From Tetmemena sp. SeJ-2015 (Eukaryota; Ciliophora; Spirotrichea; Sporadotrichida; Oxytrichidae): 64,000 nucleotides of DNA. The stretch is taken from NCBI GenBank assembly GCA_027382625.1, contig JAJKFJ010021473.1, positions 186,001 through 250,000 on the forward strand, read 5' to 3'. The notes below the pieces were generated by a model. It had not been told where the DNA came from. It did no database searches and saw only the letters and a list, made by a program, of their open reading frames with translations. Shown piece by piece: positions 23,717 through 33,241 of this stretch; position 1 is the stretch's first letter; every line of letters starts with the position of its first letter. A program made the position numbers and the translations under genes.

Positions 23717-24043
23717 CTTATTTTTATTGAATCATGCTACTCTATTGCAAAAGGTGAAGTTACAGTAGCAACATCACATCCATCAGCACAATTTGACGAA
23801 CTAGTTTTCAAACATCAATCAGGTCCTCAATTTAACTTCCTTTAGCAAGTCTAATGCAAAAGAGAAGAACCTCACATTCAAATAATTTTGATAAATAAGA
23901 TTCATCATTTTTATTTAGGTAAGAATTGCTCCAAAATCTCAACAATAAAACATCCTCTCAAATATTAATGGAGGAATTAGATAGAATCCAAGAATCTCAT
24001 TTAATTCTGGTTAAATATTTTAGATTTATCTCGTAATAGCTCA
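23717..24043. other. unassigned interval with partial plus-strand reading
   Basis: Protein-like plus-strand stretches (LLQKVKLQQQHHIHQHNL; QELLQNLNNKTSSQILMEEL) are broken by TGA and frame changes. They could be more of the coiled-coil gene or an unlinked fragment. I cannot place them. Confidence 0.3.
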
Positions 24044-27032
24044 TCATAGCAAAAAAGGTATGCCACTCTTTAAATCAATAACTAAGCGCTTAATCTGCCA
24101 AAGATCAATCTTCTTTAACAATGAATAGATAATTATTTATTTCCTTAAGATTAGAAAAATCTTTAATATTAAGATTAGATATTTATTTGCTTCTACCTCA
24201 CAGAAAAGAATGATTTGCTTTTAAAATAACTTAACACTATTTTCCTGTTGATAGAATTTCATTTACTTTTTTAGGTGTTAGAGAATTAGGATCTCCTTTG
24301 CATTGTATTTCTGCCTTGTGATCTTACAGATCTAAGGAGCTTTAACAATATATTTTTCAAAAAGCTCAGACTAATCTTGTGCATGCAACTAATGTTTTGA
24401 ACCGAAAGTTTCAAATTCTGTAATATGCATGAAATTTTTTATGCATATAGGTTTCTTGATATCATAGTCCTATTGGTGAACTAGTTGCCCATCTTACAAT
24501 ACTAACTTCCTCTCCTGCGAGCTAGGAAGCATTTATCTATCTAACTTCTATCTATTGGTAGAGTTATAACCAGTGGTAGAAGGCCTACCTACTATGAATT
24601 ACTAGCTCATTATAAGATCAGGATTTTAAGTTTTCTTATTCAAAAGCTGGCCAGAGCTGCTGAAACTATCTTCCTAAAATATTTACCCAGTATTTCTAAA
24701 TCTCATTTAACTAGAATGATGGATCCTAGTTGTCATCAGGCTTCTTTTGAGATTAGCTTTTGCATTGCTTACTACACTTGAATTTAAGCTGAACTGTCTG
24801 CTTTAAAGATGCTCCTACTTCATTTAATTATCTCTCTTATTGCCAGAGAAGATTCTTCTTGCATTGGAAAACTTCTTTCTTTCTTATTTGGGGATCGACT
24901 AATTAGCAAAGTTCTCTATAGAGCTTTGGTGCTAAGTTGTAAGATTTAAATTTGAATGAGTGAAAAAAGCTGTGCTTTAGTTGGTACTGTAATCTTGTTT
25001 TAGCATTTGAGAGGACCTTAAACTATTTATCTTATTGCCTGAATCAAACGACTTCAATTCACTTCCTCTAGTCTAACTCAGAAGTAAGGTATTCTTTTAT
25101 GCATGCAAGTTCAAGTTAGAGAATTAGATTCTTTCTTATTTTTAGGAGGTAGATCCAATATCTATTTCTTTAGCATAAAGGTTTGGATGTTGAGCTTGTA
25201 GTTAACTTTACAGATCTTTCTTAAGAATCTTTGACATTATATTAGAATGAGGTTATGAGGTATTCTATGTTTACTTTTATTCCGATACTTATAATAGCTT
25301 GGAAATCCTAACTAAAGAAGTTGGATTGCTATTGGTTAGATAGATAAGAGAACTAGTGGGTACTATCTTTTATTCAGAGCTAGGCACTCTCTATTCAATC
25401 AATACTGATGTTGGGACTTCCTAATTTTGGTGAGCATTTTCTTTGAAGAAGGCATATTTAGCTTGCTTTTATTTAACATCATTTGCATCCTAGCTATATA
25501 TTGAGTGACTGTTTTACTTTTTATGAAACAATCTTGCATTCTTATCATCAAGAAACTCTCCTCTCCTCCTCTTTTCCTTTTGTATTATCTTCTCAATTAT
25601 TGTGAGCCAGGACTCATCTTGATTCCTCAAGAGAAGGAACTCCTCTCTTTTCAAGATATACAAAGAACCCTAAGATGAGCTGCATTTTAGTGTGCATGAG
25701 TAGTGAATTCTATTAAGCACGTCTTCCTCTCCAAGCATAGTGCCTTTCCCAAAAAGAGTGAGGCGTAAATTTTAAGGTAGATCCTTTATCTCAGGCAGCT
25801 TTTTTGCCAATATGTTATGCTTTTAAATCTTCTTACCCATTAATTCAACAACTTCGGAAGCTGCATCTGTCAAGCTACGACCAAGCTTTCTTTCTAACTC
25901 AAACTCACCTTTTTTTACTATGAAGAACTTTGTCAGCTAATTCCCCTTCTCTATAGACTGCAGAACCCCTTTTGTATTTTTGCTTAGTGAGGAAGTAGGA
26001 AAATTTTCCCACAGAGTTTCTTGTCCAAGCTTTGAAGCACTGCAACTACTTTAGAAAGTCTATAATTTTGTTCATTTACTTTTTCTCCAACTTCCCCAGG
26101 CATCTTTAAAAATCATACTTGTCCAAAACAGCGAAATGAGTTCCTTTTTCACATCTTACAGTCGCCATTCTTGGCTTTAGTACAATCAGGGCCAATTCTC
26201 CAAAAGTTTTCCCGTCTGAGAGTTTCGCAACTTCACGGAAATTTTAAAGAAATTTGGCCTGAGCTTGTCGGCTCGCTGAATCCATGCTAGGCGTCATAAG
26301 ATCTGTGTCATCAGGATTCTTTCGGCTCGATTTATCATCACTACCATTTTATGATAAATCTGAAGTCATAATTTAAAATTTCACTACCTATAGTGAGATG
26401 ATCTATCTTTAGCGTCTTTTGCTTCCCCTCGTTCTTTGAAACTTAAAATATAGAAGTGGGTCGAGATTCTTAATCCCCCTCGATCTATTTTTGGATTTAT
26501 AGATTCTTGAGGAGTAGTTTCCTGGCCTGTTATGCTTTCTCCTCTGAAATGTTACTGTTGATTATGTTCCTAAGATTTTAGTTGATGTTGCTAGTAACCG
26601 ATTGAAAGGTCTATGAGTTGGCAAGAGACTGCTTGCCTTTATCTTTATCAGGTATCCAAACGCTCACTTATCCCTCAAGAATAATGTAGAACTTATCCCC
26701 ATATTCACCATATTAAATTACGTTTTTTCCCTGTGGAAAATATTCGTATTTTAGTCTCTGACAGATGTCGGTCAAATCCTTCTACTTTATTTTCTTCTCT
26801 TTGAAGAAATTTATGTTGGAGACCAGAGGGATTAGGACTTGTAAATCTTGCTCATTCCTGAAATCAGGAGATTTCTTAAGGATAAGTTTATTATAAAAAA
26901 TGCAATAAGGATATTGACTATCCCTAGCATTTTTTGTGATGGTTAAAAATCTGGATCTATCTCAGCAAGCCTCGCGATCTCCTTCTTAATTTGAAAAGTA
27001 AAGAAATTCTTCCTCTTATCTGCCTAATCCAT
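24044..27032 (-). CDS. protein with two cyclic-nucleotide-binding (CNB) domains and a long Gln/Ser-rich tail
   Basis: Starts ATG 27030-27032 (MDQADKRKNFF). CNB1 is recognised by YFPQGKNVIQYGEYGDKFYIILEGQVSVWIP, a long low-complexity insertion, then GKTFGELALIVLKPRMATV and HFAVLDKYDF. The FGELAL/PRMATV phosphate-binding cassette is a good match, with Arg replaced by Lys-Pro-Arg spacing typical of protist CNBs. CNB2 is degenerate (LFGKGTMLGEEDVLNR...CTLKCSS). A ~550-residue Gln/Ser/Asn-rich tail follows, open for 1.7 kb with very many TAA/TAG Gln codons, ending TGA 24044-24046; the extreme 3' end may include non-coding DNA. One IES (26900-26949) and at least two further frame changes (26400-26500, 25970) are needed. 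Likely a cAMP/cGMP-responsive regulatory protein without a catalytic domain. Confidence 0.7.
26900..26949. other. 50-nt IES in CNB gene 1, pointer AAAAA
   Basis: A-tract pointers at 26895-26899 and 26945-26949. Removal joins IDPDF to YNKLILKKSPDF and opens the frame into CNB1. A homopolymer pointer makes the exact cut ambiguous by 1 nt. Confidence 0.6.
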
Positions 27033-27147
27033 GATCTAATTAATTAAAAATTAAATAAAGTCATCTATTTGGAGAGATAATGTGGATAATTCCTGTTCAT
27101 TTAATTAACATTTTGATAAAATTTAAGAGATAAATTTCTTATTAACC

Positions 27148-28907
27148 TCAAAATCTGAAGACTCCAGCTTGAGTGTCTTCAATCTTAGCATTAAGAGAGG
27201 CGATCAAACTCATTCCAAGTACTCTTCTTAAATCTGCTGCCTTGATGATTCCATCATCCCACATCTTACCTGTTGAATAATAAGCACTACCCTAATTATC
27301 ATATTAAGCTTGAATCTCTGCTTTGTAGGCATTTACTGCTGCTTCTTCGGCGTCTTTCTTAAACTTGACTAGACTCAAAACTTCACTTGCTTGCTGACCT
27401 CCCATCACAGAGATCTTAGCTGAGGGAAGCATGTACATGAATCTTGGAGAATAAGCTCTACCACACATTCCATAATTTCCAGCACCATAACTAGCCCCAA
27501 GCACTGCGGTTATTTTAGGAACATTGGCATTTGCAACTGCGGAAACCATCTTTGCTCCGTGCTTTGCGATTCCCTCGCTTTCAAATTTCTTTCCAACCAT
27601 GAAACCAGTAATGTTTTAAAGGAAGAGAAGAGGAATCTTCCTCTAAGAGCACATTTAAACGAAGTGAGCACCCTTTTGAGCACTCTCAGAGAATAGAACT
27701 CCCTGGTTAGCAACTATTCCAACTGGGTGGCCATAAAGGTGACCAAAGCCAGTCACTAAGGTTGAGCCATATCTCTCTTTGAATTCATGGAAACGAGAAC
27801 CATCTAGCACTCTTCCTAACACTCCCTTTACAGAGATATTTCTCTTATGATCGACAGCAATAATTCCATTCAATTCATCTGCATCATATAAGGGATCTTC
27901 GGGAGCGATTCTATTGTGGGAGTTCTCGGGATAGTAAGTCTTGGTGCTAATGTTAGATAGAATAGATCTTGCTAACTGGAAAGCGTGATTTTCATTATAA
28001 GCTAAATGATCGCTGACACCTGACTGCTCTGAGTGGAGAGTTGCACCTCCAAGGTCCTCATCAGTAACTATCTCACCAGTTGCGGCTTGCACAAGGGGAG
28101 GTCCTCCAAGGAAAACAGTACCCTTTTTGTGGACCATAATAACTTCGTCACTCATTGATGGAATGTAAGCTCCACCAGCGGTGCAGCTTCCCAAGACGAT
28201 AGCTAGTTGAGGAATACCCTTACTAGACATTCTTGCTTGGTTAAAAAAGATTCTTCCGAAATGGTTCTTATCGGGGAAGACATCATCTTGTTGGGGTAGA
28301 AAAGCACCACCTGAGTCAACTAGATAGACACAAGGGAGGTTGTTCTCTTCAGCTATTTCTTATGCTCTAACATGCTTCTTTACTGTCATGGGATAGTAAG
28401 TTCCGGCTCTGAATGAGTGGTTATTTGAAATGATCATGCATTGTCTTCCATTAACCATTCCAATACCTGTAATAATATTACCAGAAGGTATGGACTAAAG
28501 ATTATTAATATGCTTTAATACTCCTCTCCAGTGTTTGAGTAACCAGCAAGCTGTGATAGCTCGAGGAAAGGAGAGCCTTTGTCGATCAATGCATTGATTC
28601 TTTCTCTAGGCAGCTTCTTGTCTCTCTTCTTTGCTATTGCCTTGTACTTATCATCAATATGCATCGTATCAGTAGTGATCTTATCTAATTTCTCATTAGT
28701 TTTCATCATTTGCTCATAGTTAGACTTGTAGATCTCTGAACCCTTGTCGCAGTGAGGCTCTAATACTTTCATGAAAGATCTGTCCAACTCAGGGTAGTGA
28801 TGTAAGTCGGCATGATTGAATCCCAAAGCTGAGGCAGAAGCTGCTTTGGCTTTGCTGAAAGATGTAAATCCTCGAGTTTGAGTTCTAGTGAAAATTAAAA
28901 AAGACAT
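27148..28907 (-). CDS. MCCC2: methylcrotonoyl-CoA carboxylase beta subunit, mitochondrial
   Basis: Carboxyltransferase subunit of leucine catabolism. Starts ATG 28905-28907 with a mitochondrial presequence ([17 protein letters not shown]) and ends TGA 27148-27150, about 575 residues, full length. Diagnostic blocks: [26 protein letters not shown] region, [62 protein letters not shown], and [15 protein letters not shown] with the [16 protein letters not shown] oxyanion region. The order and the LPQQ/VFPD motif favour MCC beta over propionyl-CoA carboxylase. One 26-nt IES (28497-28522) is needed; no introns are obvious. It is followed upstream by the inverted CNB gene. Confidence 0.9.
28497..28522. 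other. 26-nt IES in MCCC2, pointer ACT
   Basis: ACT at 28494-28496 and 28520-28522. The coding strand joins SNTGEE to [17 protein letters not shown] reading of the same interval (27 nt) leaves the frame wrong, which is why an IES rather than an intron is called. Confidence 0.8.
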
Positions 28908-29031
28908 GAGCTAAAAGAGGTTTTTCTTTGCTGCCTGCATTTATATCTAAGGTAAATAAATCTTATTTATTATCTAGAATCCTCATATCCTTTACATATC
29001 TTAAATAGGATTTTATTGAAGTCTTTTATTA

Positions 29032-29041
29032 ATTCTCACAT
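29032..29041. other. scrambled-gene pointer, copy 1 (CNB gene 2)
   Basis: ATTCTCACAT on the plus strand, the reverse complement of 30809-30818. On the coding strand ATGTGAGAAT encodes part of NVRI in matching phase at both ends. Confidence 0.8.
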
Positions 29042-30246
29042 TAACAGCACCTTTGACTATGACATAAAATGTTTATCCTTTCTCTCCAAAATTGAAAAGA
29101 GTTTACTCTGCCTCTAAGAATTGATACTTAAAAGCCTTAATCATTTAAGTTATTGTGTCGTCTGAATACTGGAGTTAAGTGTCTTTTTTATTGAAAATTT
29201 GTAAATTCTTAGCAGTAAGTTACTGCTTGATGTTTACCAAGTCTTGTTAAGTTCTTTCTTTAGGATTTTTCATGAGAAGTTATATTAAAAGCTCAAATTA
29301 GTTGTCTGTATTTTCCTTACTGAGAATAGGGTTTATTTGTGAAATATCTTCTTCATTCAAAGGGTATATAGATTGATCTTGGTTAACTACTTTTATTGGT
29401 GATAGAGATTTTTCACGTCGAAAATTGTCATCTTGAGGACTTTCGTCTTCTTCCTTACAGCTATTTAATATAAAAAGTGTAAGTTATTAAGTTATAAGTG
29501 ACTACTATCTGCCATCGTAATTTACTTACTAGAGTTGGTCAGTATGATCTTTGAAAGACTCGCTGAAAGATTAAATGACATCCTAAATTTTAAAATTGAA
29601 TATAAATCCAAGCTACTTGCTTCTTGATTTTGAATGGTCTCCATTTTGATAGGTAGTATAAATTTGAAAGGAGAGACATGGCTTTCTGCCTTGATAGTGA
29701 TTTGATGATATTTTGAACTTTGCTTCCTTGAAGTATTGTAAGTCATGACTGAGTCCTTTCTTCTTACTATCTCGAGTAGGTTTATTGTATCTTGCTTCTT
29801 CTCTATAAGGTTAATTTAAATCAGATAGATTTTAACAAGGTTATTTTCTCAAGGCTTTAAACTTACTCATATCTTAAAAGTCAATGTCTAGGTTTTCGAA
29901 ATTGACTTGCTCTGCCTTCTTTTGATAAGGCTTTTTGAACATAGCAGACTTGGGTGAAGTAAGTTCCCCTATCTCTAAATGTGGAGGAGAGGACTGTAAA
30001 TGAGTTTTCCCCTGAGCCTCAAGATGTCCATAAAATTAAAATCATCTTTTTCGATTGCGCTAATTTCGCTTTAATTTATTTGATCTTGTGATTCTTATTG
30101 AGATTTTTCTAGTTCAATTGCCTGCTTATAGATTAGAATTGTCGTAGATTAGGTAGGTTGCAGAAAGTAGAATTGTAGTAAATCAAGGAGAGACAGGAAT
30201 TTAAAAACTATAGCAAAGTCAAGTTTGGAGTGAAAGTCAACTCCAT
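29032..30246 (-). CDS. CNB-domain protein gene 2, N-terminal MDS block (inverted relative to the rest)
   Basis: Starts about ATG 30244-30246 (MELTFTPNLTLL), with introns or inserts near 30100, 30020, 29870-29790 and 29530-29460. It then reads NEEDISQINPILSKEN, QQDLVNIKQQL and TLFNFGEKGQTFYVIVKGAVNVRI, which is exactly the first half of a CNB domain. The frame ends 15 codons later and the rest of the domain (the FGELAL side) is absent on this strand. The last codons overlap a 10-bp pointer (29032-29041) repeated in inverse orientation at 30809-30818, where the gene continues on the plus strand as PQDMTIEMPAAKYES. Confidence 0.7.
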
Positions 30247-30401
30247 GTTTGTTTTAAGAATGTTTTTTAGAATTAGAAATCTTAATTATTCTTAGTGGCG
30301 GTGACCGCCAAATTTAATTAAAAGGTGATCAATTATTATTTAAGACATTAAAGTGGCTGGCGATTAATTTCTGATTGATGTGGTGGCTCATGATTGATTT
30401 G

Positions 30402-30489
30402 ATTTTCGCTGACTCGTTATAGTACTGCTACTAGAACTACTACTACTACTTTCTCTCTCTCTCTCTCTCTACAACGAGTCAGCCAAAAT
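30402..30489. repeat. inverted repeat around CT/ACT microsatellite
   Basis: Arms 30402-30418 and 30473-30489 pair at 16 of 17 positions (core GCTGACTCGTT / AACGAGTCAGC). The 54-nt loop holds a run of ACT followed by about ten CT units. It lies between the two inverted halves of CNB gene 2. Confidence 0.8.
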
Positions 30490-30538
30490 ATTAAAGGTAA
30501 AGTCCAGTCGTTCATTTCGTTTATTCCATTTACGCAAT

Positions 30539-30781
30539 TCATTTCGATCCTAATCTATTAGAAGTCTCAATCCTGTCTCTAATTGTGGGATCTTTAGCAA
30601 GATTAAGATCTTCTTGCTTCATCTTTTTCGAGTTGAGCTTCTCTTTGAGATCTGGTGCTGCCTCTACAATAATAATCATGAATTGTTTGAAATCCAAACT
30701 AAGAATTGCTTACTTTTCATCTCCAATAAATAATGAGTAGATGTAATCTTTCTTATATCAATAATTAAATTTATTTCCCAT
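30539..30781 (-). CDS. small protein gene lying between the two CNB-gene-2 blocks
   Basis: From ATG 30779-30781 (MGNKFNY) the reading passes a TGA that is removed if a tiny TAT-flanked repeat is skipped. It continues YKKDYIYSLFIGDEK, then a GT-AG intron (start near 30714), then PDLKEKLNSKKMKQEDLNLA...RIETSNRLGSK and TGA 30539-30541, about 60-65 residues. It is basic and soluble; no family is recognised. Its position inside the inversion between 29032 and 30818 means the CNB gene must be assembled around it. Moderate confidence that it is a real gene. Confidence 0.45.
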
Positions 30782-30808
30782 CTACCACCAAATCTTTATT
30801 GCTAAATT

Positions 30809-30818
30809 ATGTGAGAAT
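30809..30818. other. scrambled-gene pointer, copy 2 (CNB gene 2)
   Basis: ATGTGAGAAT, the inverted match of 29032-29041. Bases on either side differ, giving exactly 10 bp of identity. Confidence 0.8.
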
Positions 30819-31980
30819 ACCTTAGGACATGACTATTGAAATGCCTGCAGCTAAATATGAGTCCTTTATAAGTTCTAATGAGAAGTATATTTTGGAGGAA
30901 TCCCACACTAATCAGGCAACCCTCAGCCATTATAAAAAAGACTTAGCCAGACTAAACTTAGAGATAGAGAACTTGACTCTAGCTCAAAACAAAAAGAAAA
31001 TTTCATTTGGTGGTGGCGGAGGATTTTCCCAACTTAAAAGAGTGGGTAGCAAAGAGGGAGAGGAAAATATAGATAAAACTATTGGGGAGTTAAGGAAACA
31101 GGTGGTTGAACTCATGAACACAAAGTAGACTTTCCAATTCAAGTTACTTCAATTGATTACAACACTTAGGCAAGGTGACTTAGTTTGGCGAAATGGCCTT
31201 ACTCTACAACAAGCCTAGATTGGCCACTAAAACTAAGATGTTATATTTGTTAATAAGATATATTTGTTGAAGTTTATTGAAACCGAGCAAGATACTCATT
31301 TACTGACACTAGACAAGGAAGATTTTGACAAGGTAATAAAAGAGGTGCAAGAAAAGTAAACCTATGAAGAACTCAAGAATGTCAAAAGATTCCCTATCCT
31401 CAGTCAACTCACAAGACTTACTCTTCACAAACTATCCAATTATAATTTGAATCCTTCTACATTAAACCCTTAAGGTTCAGAAGAGGCTAGATAGTATATA
31501 AAGAAGGGGAGTAAGTAGCAAATCTATATCTCATCAAGAGCGGTGAGTTTGAAATTAGAAGAAATCTAAAGTATGTAATTCACAAAGAATTAGGACTCAA
31601 GGTTTTGAACAAAGTCGCATCAGCTACTGAGTATTTGAATTATTTATTCAATTAAATTCACTTTTTTAATTAAAATAACAGAATAGAAACTGCCTCAATA
31701 GTTCGTAAATTTGCCAGTAAAATAGAAACCATATAAGATAGCACTACTTGGCGAGCTTGACATTTGCTGTCTTGAGGAGAATAATTTACAGTGTAAGAAT
31801 TACTTAACAAGCATGGAGTGCAAATCATTTGAAGGTTGGGTCTATCAAGTGAATAGGGAATTCTTCAAAAAGATAAAGAGTGATGAGGCAACTAAAATGA
31901 TTAAGCATATGTCGCAAGATAAAGTAAATTTGAAAACTCTATTAAAATTGGAAAATTTTAGTTGGTAAAATATAAAAAGT
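30809..31980 (+). CDS. CNB-domain protein gene 2, C-terminal MDS block
   Basis: Enters from the 10-bp pointer (30809-30818) as VRI-PQDMTIEMPAAKYESF and supplies the CNB1 insertion, then ...ETEQDTHLLTLDKEDFDKVIKE, the end of CNB1 in this protein type. An interdomain helix (TYEELKNVKRFPILSQLTRL) follows, then CNB2 (LLGELDICCLEENN...MECKSFEGWVYQVNREFFKKI). An intron or IES lies around 31600-31680. The canonical FGELAL cassette of CNB1 is not visible, so that site may be degenerate or on a further MDS. The reading runs into the next gene near 31980 without a stop, so the natural 3' end was not located and a third block may be missing from the window. Confidence 0.65.
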
Positions 31981-31989
31981 AACGGGAAA

Positions 31990-33090
31990 ATGTTGTCTGC
32001 GATTGTTTTATCTTTAATGGTATTTAAGATTTTCCTTTAATATTTCTTCTTAGTTTGTAAATGCCTAATCACAACCTTTGACACCTCCAGAATAATATAA
32101 GCGATGCTTATCTAATTTTCAAAAAATCACAAGTGTTGATGACTTAAGAGAAAATCCTGCATCTATTTATCAAAACTTTGTGACTGATGTGTGCCTGCCT
32201 CTCATTGATAATGCTTAAAGTAAGATAATTTAAAGAAATTTTCAACTGCTCTTAAAGATTCAGCTAAGCCTAGTTTATGCACGTTTATGGGACTTCAAGT
32301 AGTTAGAAACCTAAAGGATAAGATCTTAATTCAAAATATTGATAACGCAGTTGATACCCTATCCACTGATTTTTGTGGAAATGCGAAAGAAGCCATCAAA
32401 CAGAGAGTGATAACTCTTAACGACATCTTTGCTTTGGATCCAGAATCAGACACTTTTATCGACAACTGCAGATTAAAAATTACCGAAAATCAGAAAACTT
32501 TGAATTATTGGTTTCTCCCCATCATTCCTAATTAGTCTTAAACTATAATGGAGACCTGCAAATCATACTAAGATTTATTCACAGAGATGAAGAAGAAAGA
32601 GCAACTCAAATTTGACAAGGCAGTGCAGTTTAGTCTTTTGATGACACTAGAATTGGATTTCAACTCCAGAGAAGAGAAACTTTTCAATGAATGCACAGAC
32701 ACTATTGTGAGGTCAGACCCAAAAAGCTATTGCAAGAATTTCGTAGTAGCTGAAACTCCTTTTGAGCTTTGGAATTAATAGAGCGTAGATACTATGTGTG
32801 CTGGCGCTACTACTCACGTTGTTCTAGATTGCAGTGATGGGTCGTGCACTCCATGTGCTGACGTTATTTCCTATATGTACACAAGATACGGTAATTTGCT
32901 TGACTAGACGACTTCTCAAATTTACAAATTAATCGCAGCTACATAGGCAAACATTCTACAAGCGTACAACAATTTCAACACTATAAACTAGGATGTGAGG
33001 TACCTAAGCAATAATACAGCACCTATAGTTGACCCCACATAAGGATAAGCATTAAGCCAAACTAAAGAAAGAGAAAGCTTTTTAAAATGA
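31990..33090 (+). CDS. secreted cysteine-containing protein, unknown
   Basis: ATG 31990 begins a signal peptide (MLSAIVLSLM, 34-nt GT-AG intron, FVNAQSQ) with a likely cleavage after VNA. A second intron (38 nt, near 32221-32259) joins DNAQ to SAKPSLCTFMG. The mature protein of about 310 residues has about 12 scattered Cys (CRCLSNFQ-type, CLPLID, DFCGNAK, FIDNC, CADV) and a GSCTPC motif, and ends TGA 33088-33090. It looks like an extracellular or lumenal disulphide-bonded protein repeated in two similar halves; I do not recognise the family. Confidence 0.65.
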
Positions 33091-33241
33091 AGCATAGGTC
33101 TTGTGAAAGATATTTGACTTGTGAAGTATGATAGAATAGATTGTTTTTAATTTATTAAGTGCAAAACATAATTACATTATAAATCTAATCTGACTCAAAA
33201 CTACAAGCTACAGCTTGAATTCTTGCTTCTTTTTCAGTTTG

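Noticed and set aside
28494..28522. Treating the MCCC2 interruption as a 27-nt GT-AG intron
   Set aside because: GT and AG are present, but splicing leaves the conserved NIITGIG block out of frame, whereas removal of 26 nt between ACT repeats keeps it.
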